Part shown: piece by piece, positions 45,067 to 54,757 of the stretch
Layout: each line of letters opens with the position of its first letter
Numbering within the stretch: the stretch's first letter is position 1
NCBI RefSeq assembly: GCF_040409955.1
Contig: NZ_CP123384.1
Span: 806,001-870,000 of the forward strand
Length of the DNA stretch: 64,000 nucleotides
Source of the DNA: Salipiger sp. H15
Lineage (GTDB): Bacteria > Pseudomonadota > Alphaproteobacteria > Rhodobacterales > Rhodobacteraceae
Direction of reading: 5' to 3'
Program-made: the position numbers and the translations under genes
The notes under the pieces: model-generated
Told to the model about the DNA's origin: nothing
Databases searched by the model: none
What the model saw: the letters and a program-made list of their open reading frames with translations, nothing else

Positions 45067-47628
45067 TCAGGCCTGAAGCTCGAGCTCGAGCAGCGCCTTG
45101 CGCGTCGCCTGCCAGACCGGCAGCACCGCGTCGAGGCTGTCGGCGGGAAGCGGCGCACCCGCGCGCGCCTTCTCTTCCTGGTGGCGCAGCGCGCCGTGCA
45201 GCGCCCGCGCGCCGAACACCGCCGCCGATCCGGCGATCCGGTGCACCTTTTCCGCGTAGCGCACCGGGTCGATGCCGTCGCCCAGTTCCTCGGCAAGGCC
45301 GGTGAGGCCGGTCTCGGTCTCGGCAAGGAAACGGTCGCGGAGCGACACGAAGAGCTCGGGCCCCAGCGATTCCGCCGCCGCGCCGAGGGCCACGTCGTCC
45401 AGCACCTCGGCCGGGGTCTCTGCCTGCGGCTCGGCGGGCGCGGGGCCTGCCTCGGGGGCCGGGGTTCGCGCCGGCGCGATGCCCGAGATCATCTCGGCCA
45501 GCGCGCGCCAGGTGATCGGCTTGGTCAGCGTGGAACTCATCCCGGCCTCGCGGAACCGCGCCACGTCGGCGGGCAGCGCGTGGGCGGTCAGCGCGACGAT
45601 CGGCGTCGCGTCGTTGCGCCCGCCGCCGGCGCGCATCCGCCGCGTCGTCTCGACCCCGTCGAGCCCGGGCATCGAGATGTCCATGAGGATGATGTCGAAA
45701 CTCTCGGCGGCGGCCTGGCGCAGGCCCTCGGCGCCGTCATGCGCCTCGGAGACGCTGTGCCCCATCTTGCGCAGCATGGCCGTGGCCACGAGGCGGTTCA
45801 CCGGGTTGTCCTCGACCACGAGGATGCGCGAGGGCTGCATCTCGGGCACGCCCGGCGCCGGCTGCGGCTCGACCGCCTTGCGCGGGGCGCGCTCGGCCGG
45901 CAGCGAGACCTGGAACCGCGTCCCCTGCCCCACCCTGCTCTGCACCGCGACCTCGCCGCCCATGGCCTGCACCAGCCCCCGCACGATGCCGAGCCCGAGC
46001 CCGGTGCCCTCGGCGGCACGCATGTAGGAGGAATCGAGCGTGACGAAATCCTCGAAGATGCGCTCGTGCTGGTCCTCGGCGATGCCGATGCCGTTGTCCA
46101 CGACCTCGAATTCCAGGTTTCCCGACTTCGACAGGCCGAGAAGCGACAGCTGGATCTCGCCGTTCTCGGTGAACTTGATGGCGTTGCCGACGAGGTTGAC
46201 CAGCACCTGCCGCAGCCGCGCGCGGTCGCCCATCAGCAGCGGAACCCCGGCCTCGGGGATGCGGACCTGCAGCATGTTGCCGCGCGCCGCGGCGGTCGGG
46301 CGCAGCACGTCGACCACCTCGCGCACGAGGTCCACGGGGTTGTAGGGCGCGCGGGCGAAGCTGAAATGCCCGGTCTCGAGCCGCGAATGGTCGAGCACGT
46401 CGTTCACGTGCTGCAGCAGCACGTCGCCGGCGCGGCGCAGGATCTGGACGTATTCGCGCTGGTCGCGGCCGAGCTCGGTCTCGGTCAGCAGCTCCAGCGC
46501 GCCGATCATGCCGTTGAGCGGCGTGCGCATCTCGTGGCTCATGATGGCGATGAACCGCGCCTTGGCCTGCTCGCCTTCGACGGCGCGGTCGCGCGCCTCG
46601 ACCAGTTCCTCCTCGGCGCTGATGTCGCGGGTGATGTCGCGGAAGTAGATCGCCCGCAGCACGTCGCCCTCGTGCTCGGTCTCGGTAACCGAGAGTTCCA
46701 TCGGGTAGCGCGTGCCGTCGGCGCGCATCCCCTGGCAGCGCACGCGGCCGCGCCCGGCGTGCCGCGCGAGGCCGGGATCCCCCGCCTCCTCGGTATCGGG
46801 CGGGAACAGCAGCTCCGAGGCGCGGCGCCCGCGCACCAGCCGGCCCTCGTGGCCGGAGATGCAGCTTGCCGCGCCGTTGAACTGCAGGATGATGCCGCTG
46901 CGGTCGGTGACCACGATGCCGTCGAGCGCGGTCGAGACCACGGCCTCGAGCCGGTGATTGGCCCGGGCGCGGCGCTGCGCCTGGTCGCGGGCGAGGTGCA
47001 TCAGCTGCCAGAGCGCCACCACGCCGAGCGCCAGCGCCAGCACCAGAATCAGCGCCATGCCCGACAGGCGGACGAGCGAGTTCATCACCTTGCGCCGCTG
47101 CGTGTCCGAGGCCGCCGAGAAGGCGCGCACGCCCGAGAGCGAGACCTCGCGCACCGCCAGCCGCACGTCCAGCGCCTGCGCGCGCAGGGCCGGCAGGGCG
47201 GCGATCAGCGCCTCGTCGGGCGCGTCGATGTATTGCACGCTGTCGTTCAGGAAATCCGCGATCGTGGTCATCGGACCGCGCGCGCGCTGCGTGTTCACGA
47301 TATCGGCGTAGAGACCGCCGCGCGACACGGTCTGGTAGCGGCTGAAGAAAATGTCGAAGGTCAGGCGCAATTCCCGGGGATCGACAAAGCCGGCGGGCCG
47401 CTCGAGCTCGCTTTGCAGGCGGGCGAATTCCACCTCCATCTGGGCGAGCGACCATTGGCCGTTGTCGGAATTGGCGGTCGCGAGACCCTGGATCTGCCGC
47501 GCCGCGTCCACGGTCAGCAGGACCAGCGCCGCGAGGCAGAGCACGATGAAGGGCGCGCTCAGCGCCGCCCAGCGTTTGCGCGTCGGAAGGCTGCTGCTGC
47601 CCTCGTCGGAGAGGTCGGTCGCGCTCAC
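45067..47628 (-). CDS. Hybrid sensor histidine kinase with receiver and HPt
   Basis: An 853-aa membrane protein. Helices at about residues 24-44 and 188-210 bracket a ~140-residue periplasmic, helical sensor. A PAS domain follows (~225-340), then the kinase core with His365 in SHEMRTPLNG and ATP boxes NAIKFTENG, DNGIGIAED and GTGLGLGI, a receiver (Asp650 in LMDISMPG, Lys703) and an HPt domain with His796 (KVHRIAGSAA). A full phosphorelay is therefore encoded in one chain. The gene overlaps the periplasmic molybdopterin-fold gene by 4 bases; the divergent LuxR-type regulator is the likely output partner. Confidence 0.95.
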   Translation of the reverse strand: MSATDLSDEGSSSLPTRKRWAALSAPFIVLCLAALVLLTVDAARQIQGLATANSDNGQWSLAQMEVEFARLQSELERPAGFVDPRELRLTFDIFFSRYQTVSRGGLYADIVNTQRARGPMTTIADFLNDSVQYIDAPDEALIAALPALRAQALDVRLAVREVSLSGVRAFSAASDTQRRKVMNSLVRLSGMALILVLALALGVVALWQLMHLARDQAQRRARANHRLEAVVSTALDGIVVTDRSGIILQFNGAASCISGHEGRLVRGRRASELLFPPDTEEAGDPGLARHAGRGRVRCQGMRADGTRYPMELSVTETEHEGDVLRAIYFRDITRDISAEEELVEARDRAVEGEQAKARFIAIMSHEMRTPLNGMIGALELLTETELGRDQREYVQILRRAGDVLLQHVNDVLDHSRLETGHFSFARAPYNPVDLVREVVDVLRPTAAARGNMLQVRIPEAGVPLLMGDRARLRQVLVNLVGNAIKFTENGEIQLSLLGLSKSGNLEFEVVDNGIGIAEDQHERIFEDFVTLDSSYMRAAEGTGLGLGIVRGLVQAMGGEVAVQSRVGQGTRFQVSLPAERAPRKAVEPQPAPGVPEMQPSRILVVEDNPVNRLVATAMLRKMGHSVSEAHDGAEGLRQAAAESFDIILMDISMPGLDGVETTRRMRAGGGRNDATPIVALTAHALPADVARFREAGMSSTLTKPITWRALAEMISGIAPARTPAPEAGPAPAEPQAETPAEVLDDVALGAAAESLGPELFVSLRDRFLAETETGLTGLAEELGDGIDPVRYAEKVHRIAGSAAVFGARALHGALRHQEEKARAGAPLPADSLDAVLPVWQATRKALLELELQA

Positions 47629-48128
47629 GGCCCGACGACGATGCGGTTGAGCTGCCAGATGCTGCGCGCGAAGATGATCTCGCTGCGGTACTCGGGATGC
47701 TCGTCATAGGGATAGACGATCCACAGCGGCCCCTTGTCGCGCACGCTCATCAGCGAGCCGTTGCGCGCCCAGGCGATGATCGGCCCGCCCTCCGCCGCGT
47801 CCTCGACAGGGATGTCGGCCGAGTATTCGTTGATCGCGACAGCGGTCAGCGTGCCCCCGGTCACCTCGAGCGCGGTCACGAGGTCATGCAGCGACACGCC
47901 GGTGAAGCGCTGCGGCCCCTCGGTCCAGATCGTGGTGGTCGTGAAGGTCGTGGTTCCGAGCGCCTCGAGCATGTGCAGGTCGAAGGCCGCGCCCTCGGGC
48001 TGGTTCTTCACCGGGACGTTGCCGCTGACCGTCAGCAGCACCTGGCCCTGCGGTTCTCCCAGGGGCATTGCAATCGCCGGAAGAGCGGGAAAAAGGATCG
48101 ACACGCAGAAAACGACCCAACGGAACAT
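47625..48128 (-). CDS. Periplasmic molybdopterin-fold protein (no cofactor motif seen)
   Basis: A 167-aa exported protein. MFRWVVFCVSILFPALPAIAM is a signal peptide, followed by ~145 residues that resemble the oxidoreductase molybdopterin-binding (sulfite oxidase-type) fold: FTGVSLHDLVTALEV, AINEYSADIPVED, IAWARNGSLMSVRDKGPLWIVYP. The catalytic Cys of sulfite oxidases is not seen, so it is probably a binding protein rather than an enzyme. I start it at ATG 48128, with AAGGAGG 9 bases upstream; a TTG at 48137 is unlikely. It is co-translated with the hybrid kinase. Confidence 0.78.
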   Translation of the reverse strand: MFRWVVFCVSILFPALPAIAMPLGEPQGQVLLTVSGNVPVKNQPEGAAFDLHMLEALGTTTFTTTTIWTEGPQRFTGVSLHDLVTALEVTGGTLTAVAINEYSADIPVEDAAEGGPIIAWARNGSLMSVRDKGPLWIVYPYDEHPEYRSEIIFARSIWQLNRIVVGP

Positions 48129-48295
48129 AACCCTCAACCTCCTTGCGAACCTTATTACCGGTCAATATCATACGGCCCTGTTACCCAAGCGCAAAGAACT
48201 ACCACATTGCGAGTGCCTGAAACAGTTGGTGAAACCTTCCGGTAATACTTTTGCGCCAGAAATCGCTTGCTGCATAGGTCGTGCCAGGAGGACAT

Positions 48296-48898
48296 ATGCG
48301 TATTCTGGTCGCTGATGACCATGATCTCGTCCGAGAGACGATTGCAGCCTTCCTCCGCTCGGAAGGTATTGACGAGGTTGATACCGCGGCAACGCTGGAC
48401 GAAGCCATCGCACTTGTCGAACGCGGCGTCTCCTTCGACCTGATTCTGCTCGATTACAACATGCCCGGCATGTCCGGCCTCTCCGGTCTCGACCGGATGC
48501 GCGAGACCTGCGCGGGCGTGCCCGTGGCGCTGCTCTCGGGCACCGCCACCGCCGAGATCGCGCAGGCCGCGATCCGCTCGGGGGCCGCCGGCTTCATTCC
48601 CAAGACGCTGCCGTCGAAGACCATCATCAGCGCCGCGCAGGTCATGGCCGCGGGCGAGATCTTCGCGCCCTACAGCTTCATGACGCAGGTCCCCGACGGC
48701 AAGGCCGCCGAGCTCACCCCGCGCGAGCGCGAGGTGCTGCGCGGTCTCTGCGAGGGCAAGTCGAACAAGGAGATCGCGCGCGACCTCGACCTGCAGGAAG
48801 TGACGATCAAGCTCCACGTGAAGACGCTGAGCCGCAAGCTCGAGGCGCGCAACCGCACCCACGCGGCGATGATCGCCAAGGAACTGAACCTGGCTTGA
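48296..48898 (+). CDS. LuxR/NarL-type response regulator
   Basis: A 200-aa two-domain regulator. The receiver has VADDHDLVRE, the phospho-acceptor Asp53 in LILLDYNMPG and Lys in PKTLPSKT. The C-terminal helix-turn-helix carries LTPREREVLRGLCEGKSNKEIARDLDLQEVTIKLHVKTL. GGAGGACAT precedes the ATG. It is divergent from the molybdopterin-fold/hybrid kinase pair, with a 167-base shared promoter region, and is the likely acceptor of that phosphorelay. Confidence 0.93.
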   Translation: MRILVADDHDLVRETIAAFLRSEGIDEVDTAATLDEAIALVERGVSFDLILLDYNMPGMSGLSGLDRMRETCAGVPVALLSGTATAEIAQAAIRSGAAGFIPKTLPSKTIISAAQVMAAGEIFAPYSFMTQVPDGKAAELTPREREVLRGLCEGKSNKEIARDLDLQEVTIKLHVKTLSRKLEARNRTHAAMIAKELNLA

Positions 48899-48952
48899 GT
48901 CCGGGACTGACGCGGGCCTGACCCTGAACCCGGCGCTGGAAACGGGGCTGCG

Positions 48953-49960
48953 CTAGATCCAGCGCAGCCGCCGCAGGATCATCAGCTGCAGCGCCACCAC
49001 GACCAGCAGCCCGCCGCAGAACACCCAGAAGGCGACCGGCTCGCTCGCCCCGGGCATGCCCGCGACGTTGATCCCGAAGAGCCCGGTGAGGAAGCCCAGC
49101 GGCAGGAACAGCGCCGAGAGCACCGAAAGCATGTACATGTTGCGGTTCAGCCGGTCCGAAAGCTGTCCGGCCAGCTCGTCGCGCACCAGCGCCATGCGCT
49201 CGCGCATCGCGTCGGCGTCCTCGACCACCCGCTCGAGCGCGTCGAGCTCTTCCTCCTGCTGGCGCATGTCATCCTGCCCCAGCCAGTCCGGGTGGTTGAC
49301 CTGCAGCGCGCGCAGCGCGTCGCGCTGCGGCAGAAGGTAGCGGCGCAGGATGATCGCGCGGCGGCGCAGCTCGACCAGCTGCTGTCGCAGGGCGTCATGG
49401 CCCGCTTCCAGCACATCCTCCTCGATCTGGTCGGCCTCGTCGTCGATGCCGGCCCAGAACTGCTCGATGCGGTAGGTCAGGCGCTCGACGAGCATCGACA
49501 GGAACCCCGCGCAGGTCCGCGGCCCGCCGCCGAGCTCCAGCGACTGCGCGATGTCCTCGACCGCGCGCACCTTGCGCCGCGACAGGCTGACGATGCGCTG
49601 CGGGTCGATCCAGAGCCTGATCGACACCATGTCCTCGGGGTCGGCCCCCTCCATCGTGTTGATCCCGCGCAGGATGACGATCAGCCCGTCGCCGATGCGG
49701 GTGATGCGCGGCCGGGTCTCCTCGGCCACCAGCGCGTCGATGATCGTCGGGTCGAGATAGGACAGGTTCTCGACGATCCAGCGCGGCGCGTCCGGGTGCG
49801 AGGCGCGCAGGTGGACCCAGCCCAGCGTCTCGCTGCGCAGCACCTCCGGCGCGGTCGCCGGGACGAGTCGCGCGCAGGCATCGGGCCCGGAGAGGACGTA
49901 TCCGGCTTCGATCAGGTCTTCGGGGTGTGTGACGAGCTCCTGCATGGCGAAAAGGTACAT
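48953..49960 (-). CDS. CorA/ZntB family divalent metal channel
   Basis: A 335-aa protein of the CorA superfamily. A long cytoplasmic helical funnel with two coiled coils (RLTYRIEQFWAGIDDEADQIEEDVLEAG) precedes two C-terminal helices. The loop reads LFGINVAGMPG: GIN where magnesium CorA proteins have GMN, as in zinc-transporting ZntB members. ATG codons at 49960 and 49945 both lack a good ribosome-binding site, so the start is uncertain. Ion specificity is inferred from the GIN motif only. Confidence 0.88.
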   Translation of the reverse strand: MYLFAMQELVTHPEDLIEAGYVLSGPDACARLVPATAPEVLRSETLGWVHLRASHPDAPRWIVENLSYLDPTIIDALVAEETRPRITRIGDGLIVILRGINTMEGADPEDMVSIRLWIDPQRIVSLSRRKVRAVEDIAQSLELGGGPRTCAGFLSMLVERLTYRIEQFWAGIDDEADQIEEDVLEAGHDALRQQLVELRRRAIILRRYLLPQRDALRALQVNHPDWLGQDDMRQQEEELDALERVVEDADAMRERMALVRDELAGQLSDRLNRNMYMLSVLSALFLPLGFLTGLFGINVAGMPGASEPVAFWVFCGGLLVVVALQLMILRRLRWI

Positions 49961-50251
49961 CGCCGCCGGCAAAGGGCAAGTCCCTCCGTTGCAGGGGAAA
50001 TATGCCCTGAATTCAAGGACTCCGCGACCTACGCCCGGGGCCCCTCCCGGCCTGTTCAAAAACGCACAGGGGCTGGTTATTTTTTGGAAACCCTGCCGTT
50101 TTCCAAGTCAGGATCACGGATTTACGACAGTTGAAACTGAACCGTGCGGTTCATTTACTCAGGAAATCGAAGGGTTTTCCGCGCATGGGAATTCCCCTGC
50201 TCACTTTCAAGCCCACGATTTCGCGAGCGCCCGTGAGCTATCCGGTGATTT

Positions 50252-50280
50252 GATAAATCCCTCTGCAAGAACGATTTATC
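50252..50280 (+). promoter_or_regulatory. Inverted repeat upstream of the first secreted paralogue
   Basis: GATAAATC (50252-50259) and GATTTATC (50273-50280) are perfect 8-base inverted copies 13 bases apart, in an AT-rich patch within an otherwise GC-rich window. They lie about 80 bases before the ATG at 50357, so this may be an operator or a leader stem. The ~300 bases between zntB and this gene hold no other supported feature. Confidence 0.5.
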
Positions 50281-50356
50281 TGCTGTCCCCAACGGAAACG
50301 GGACGCGGCGACGCCTGACGCCACCGCAGTCAAACGCCAAAAATAGGAACGTCGTT

Positions 50357-50593
50357 ATGAAAACCCTTATCGCATCCGCCCTCGTTGCAACCGCAGCCTT
50401 GACAGGCGTGGCCTCCGCCGCGACCCAGACCTCCGTTCCCGCACAGAACGAGATCCGCGAGCTGATCCCGAACGCCGACCTGTCGGGCCTGACCCCGGCC
50501 GAGATCGTCTCGATCGACCAGGCCATGGACCGCGTCGACGGCCTCGCGCAGAAGATCGGCACCGGCCAGGCGCTGATCCAGTCGCTGCGGTGA
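50357..50593 (+). CDS. Small secreted protein, paralogue 1
   Basis: A 78-aa protein with a signal peptide (MKTLIASALVATAALTG, cleavage after SAA), leaving ~56 residues. The mature part is ATQTSVPAQNEIRELIPN, then ADLSGLTPAEIVSIDQAMDRVDG and a C terminus GQALIQSLR. No Cys and no membrane helix after the signal. It is similar along its whole length to the next gene (50773), with the same signal peptide and the pattern ADLSGL..x..IV.....DG....K....ALI.SL. I do not recognise the family. AGGAACGTCGTT precedes the ATG. Confidence 0.85.
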   Translation: MKTLIASALVATAALTGVASAATQTSVPAQNEIRELIPNADLSGLTPAEIVSIDQAMDRVDGLAQKIGTGQALIQSLR

Positions 50594-50643
50594 TCGACCG
50601 ACGCGCCCTCCGGCGCGCCCCCGGATCGACCCCCGGAAATACG

Positions 50644-50682
50644 CCCGTGGCAGGCCGCCGGCACTGAGCCGCCCGCCACGGG
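50644..50682. other. Hairpin between the two secreted paralogues
   Basis: CCCGTGGC (50644-50651) and GCCACGGG (50675-50682) pair over a 23-base loop. There is no T-run; it may be the end of the first message or part of the leader of the second. Confidence 0.4.
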
Positions 50683-50772
50683 ACGGGGCGCACAGCCCCT
50701 CCCCGCGCGACAGCGCACCTCCCCAATGGCATCGCAGAATGCCGACCGAAAAAGTTACGGAAGGATTACCCA

Positions 50773-51012
50773 ATGAAGACTCTCATCGCATCCGCCCTCG
50801 TCGCAACCGCCGCGCTGACCGGTGTTGCCTCCGCCGCTCCCTCGACCGCAGAGAACGCCGCGCGCATCATCCAGGCCTCGCTGCCGGACGCCGACCTCTC
50901 GGGCCTGAGCACGCAGCAGATCGTCGCCGTGGCGCAGACGCTGCAGAACACCGACGGCGGCGCCGCCAAGAAGGCCGGCGTGACCGAGGCGCTGATCAAC
51001 TCGCTGAACTGA
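50773..51012 (+). CDS. Small secreted protein, paralogue 2
   Basis: A 79-aa protein nearly matching the one before it: the signal peptide is identical in amino acids though different in several synonymous codons, and the mature part shares ADLSGL, the central IVAVAQTLQNTDGG and the C-terminal ALINSL. The mature regions have diverged elsewhere, so the duplication is old but the signal sequence has been conserved. GGAAGG lies 9 bases before the ATG. A strong terminator follows. Function unknown. Confidence 0.85.
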   Translation: MKTLIASALVATAALTGVASAAPSTAENAARIIQASLPDADLSGLSTQQIVAVAQTLQNTDGGAAKKAGVTEALINSLN

Positions 51013-51049
51013 TCCGCACGGGCCGCAGGGCCCCTGCCGAAGCTGCAAG

Positions 51050-51081
51050 AGGCCGACCCGATCCCGGGCCGGCCTTTATTT
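51050..51081 (+). terminator. Terminator after paralogue 2
   Basis: AGGCCGACCCG (51050-51060) pairs with CGGGCCGGCCT (51065-51075) with one A-C mismatch and is followed by TTTATTT. An intrinsic terminator for the secreted-protein message. Confidence 0.88.
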
Positions 51082-51137
51082 CTGCCCGCAGCGCCGACGA
51101 CCGCAGGCAGGCGCGGGCGCGAATGCGAAGCGCACAT

Positions 51138-51170
51138 GGAAAAGGGGCCGCCCGATGGGCGCCCCCTTTC
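51138..51170 (-). terminator. Terminator of tuf
   Basis: On the minus strand GGAAAGGGGGCGCCC, loop ATC and GGGCGGCCCCTTTTCC form a near-perfect stem just past the tuf stop, with a short T-run on the far arm. Confidence 0.78.
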
Positions 51171-51215
51171 CTGTCTGTCGGATCACCGGCCCCGCGGGGC
51201 CGGATCACGCGATGA

Positions 51216-52391
<1,176 letters not shown>

Positions 52392-52448
52392 CTTTCCAGA
52401 CGTCTCACCTCTAGGGGGTCGACTGCGACCCGGTTTCGCATCGCGGGC

Positions 52449-52477
52449 CGTTTATTGGGTCGGGAGCAGAAAATCAA
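52449..52477 (-). promoter_or_regulatory. Candidate promoter of tuf
   Basis: On the minus strand TTGATT (52472-52477) is followed after 17 bases by TAAACG (52449-52454), predicting a ~50-base leader. The -35 is good and the -10 moderate. Confidence 0.5.
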
Positions 52478-52511
52478 GCGCCCGTTGAGATCTGCGCCCC
52501 GGAAGGCGCGC

Positions 52512-53180
52512 TTATTCGGTCACGGTTTCGCGCGCCGGGGCCCCGGCCGCCGCTGCCGCGGCGGCATTTCCGCCCGCCGCGTCCCCTGCCGCGGCCAGCC
52601 GCGCCTCGGCCGCCGCTTGCGCCTCCTCGCCGCCGAACCAGCCCTTCTCGCGCAATTCGCGGCGCATCCAGAGCTCGATCTGCAGCGCCGCGTTGGCCGA
52701 GAGGTTGCGCATCTGCTCCTCGCGCGACTGGGTCAGACCCGAGCCCGCGACGGTCTCGGCGGTGACCGCCTCCATCACGGTGATCTGCTCGGGCTCGGCG
52801 TTGAGCTTCGCCTGCGCCGCGTCGTCCCAGAGCGTGACCCGCAGCACCAGCGCCGATTTCGGGCTGAACACCAGCGGCACGCCGGGCTGGGCCAGCACGT
52901 AGCCCTCGACCGAGGCGCCGATGTGGTAGTACTTGCCGCCGGTCTGCCGGTCGAACCGCTCCTCGATCGCCGCATCGACGGCCTCCGTCCATTCCTCGGC
53001 GCTGGCCTCGCGCGAGAGCGGGCCTTTCGTGAGGTTGGGGGCCACGACCTCGGAGAAGCCGAGCTTGAAATCGCCGATCGGCTCGGCGGGCTTCCGGAGG
53101 TTGGCGAGCCCGTTCTCGCAGGCGGAGAGGCTCAGGATGGCGGTCAGGGCGGCGGGCAGGGCGACGGCTAGGCGGAACAT
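52512..53180 (-). CDS. Putative lipoprotein of unknown function
   Basis: A 222-aa protein with a lipoprotein signal (MFRLAVALPAALTAILSLSAC, Cys21 likely lipidated), chosen as the start over the 29-residue-longer frame. The folded part (about 30-190) has KPAEPIGDFKLGFSEVVAPN, GGKYYHIGASVEGYVLAQPGVPLVFSPKSAL and ELWMRRELREKGWFGGEE. The last ~45 residues are Ala/Gly-rich. It resembles uncharacterised lipoproteins of Rhodobacterales. Reads toward tuf on the same strand. Confidence 0.82.
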   Translation of the reverse strand: MFRLAVALPAALTAILSLSACENGLANLRKPAEPIGDFKLGFSEVVAPNLTKGPLSREASAEEWTEAVDAAIEERFDRQTGGKYYHIGASVEGYVLAQPGVPLVFSPKSALVLRVTLWDDAAQAKLNAEPEQITVMEAVTAETVAGSGLTQSREEQMRNLSANAALQIELWMRRELREKGWFGGEEAQAAAEARLAAAGDAAGGNAAAAAAAGAPARETVTE

Positions 53181-53300
53181 CTTCGAACTCTCTCCCGGGG
53201 CGTGACTGGTCCCGAGCCATAGCGCCGCGGCGGGGCCGGAGGCAATCGCGCGGCTTTGCCGACGCACGCCGAGCGCCTATCTTCAGGGGGGAGGTGTGAC

Positions 53301-54671
53301 ATGAACGAGACGACTTTCCCGCCTGCGCGGCAAACCGAGCGCCTGCCCGTGCGCGCGCCGCTGGTCACCGAGCCGCTGGGGATCCTCGCCAGCCTGCGCG
53401 CCGCGCGGCGCAACCTGCTCGAGATCATCCCAGAGCTCGCCACGCGCGTGCCCATGGTCTCGGGCCGCACCGGGGCGCGCTGGCACATGCTGATGGAGCC
53501 GGGGGCAATCCGCGAGGTGCTGCTCGAACGGGTCGATGACTACCCGAAGTCCATGGTCACCAAGAACATGCTGCGCCCGGCGATCGGCGAGTCGCTCTTC
53601 GTCGCCGAGGGGGCGCACTGGCGCTGGCAGCGGCGCGCCGCGGCCCCGGCCTTCTCGGCGCGCAACGTCGGCAACCTTGCCCCGGTCATGGCCGGGGCCG
53701 CGCGGCGCGCCGCCGGGCGGATCGAGGCGCAGGCCGGCCGCGCGGTCGATCTCTACGACGAGATGGTGACCACCACCTTCGACGTGATCTCCGACGTGAC
53801 CTTCTCGGGCGGCGAGGCCTTTGCCCGCGGCGCGGTGCACCGCGCGCTCGACGTCTACATCGCCGAGGCCGGGCGGGTGTCGCTCTTCGACGTGCTGGGC
53901 CTGCCGGACTGGGTGCCGCGCCCGGGGCGGATGCGCAGCGGCGGGCTCAACGAGATGAAGGCGGTGGCCGATGCCGCCGTGGCAGAGCGCGCCCGGCGCG
54001 GCCCGCGCGAGGTGCCGGACCTGCTCGACCTGCTGCTCGCCGGCGAGGACCCCGAGACGCTGCGCCGGATGAACCCGGGCGAGCTGCGCGACAACCTGCT
54101 GACCTTCATCGTCGCCGGACACGAGACCACGGCGCTGACCCTCGCCTGGGCGCTCTACCTGCTGGCCTTCGACCCCGAGGCGCAGGAGCGCGCCAGGGCC
54201 GAGCTGTTCTCGGTGCTGCCCGGCGGCGAGATCGGCGCCGCGGAGGTGGCGGCGCTGCCCTACCTGCGCCGGGTGGTGGAGGAGACGCTGCGGCTCTACC
54301 CGCCTGCCGGGATCGTCTCGCGCACGGCGCTGAGGCCGGACGAGCTCTGCGGGCGCGAGATCCGCGCCGGCGACACGGTGATGATCCCGATCTACGCGCT
54401 GCACCGCAGCCACAGGCTCTGGGACGCGCCCGACGCCTTCCGGCCGGACCGCTTCGTCGAAAGGCCGCAACGCTACAGCTACATTCCCTTCGGCGACGGG
54501 CCCCGCATCTGCATCGGCGCCGCCTTCGCGATGCAGGAGGCGCTGATCGTGCTGGCGACGCTGCTGCGGCGCTTCCGCTTCACCCCGGTGACGGGGCGCG
54601 ACCCGAAGCCGGTGATGATCATCAGCCTGCGCCCCGAGGGCGGGGTCTGGCTGGAGGCGGACCCGCTCTGA
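53301..54671 (+). CDS. Cytochrome P450
   Basis: A 456-aa monooxygenase. Characteristic features are the I-helix oxygen-binding AGHETTALTL, the ExxR of EETLRLYPPAG, and the haem loop FGDGPRICIGAAF with Cys404 as the proximal ligand. No membrane anchor is seen. The start is preceded by GGGGGGAGGTGTGAC. No ferredoxin or ferredoxin reductase adjoins it, so the electron donor is encoded elsewhere; the P450 family and substrate cannot be read from the sequence. Confidence 0.95.
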   Translation: MNETTFPPARQTERLPVRAPLVTEPLGILASLRAARRNLLEIIPELATRVPMVSGRTGARWHMLMEPGAIREVLLERVDDYPKSMVTKNMLRPAIGESLFVAEGAHWRWQRRAAAPAFSARNVGNLAPVMAGAARRAAGRIEAQAGRAVDLYDEMVTTTFDVISDVTFSGGEAFARGAVHRALDVYIAEAGRVSLFDVLGLPDWVPRPGRMRSGGLNEMKAVADAAVAERARRGPREVPDLLDLLLAGEDPETLRRMNPGELRDNLLTFIVAGHETTALTLAWALYLLAFDPEAQERARAELFSVLPGGEIGAAEVAALPYLRRVVEETLRLYPPAGIVSRTALRPDELCGREIRAGDTVMIPIYALHRSHRLWDAPDAFRPDRFVERPQRYSYIPFGDGPRICIGAAFAMQEALIVLATLLRRFRFTPVTGRDPKPVMIISLRPEGGVWLEADPL

Positions 54672-54757
54672 CCGGGGCGCGGCGCGCGTGGCGCGGGCGG
54701 GATCGGCGGGCTGCCGCACCGTGGCGGGGCGCCGGTTGCGGCGCCCTCTTCCGGGCC

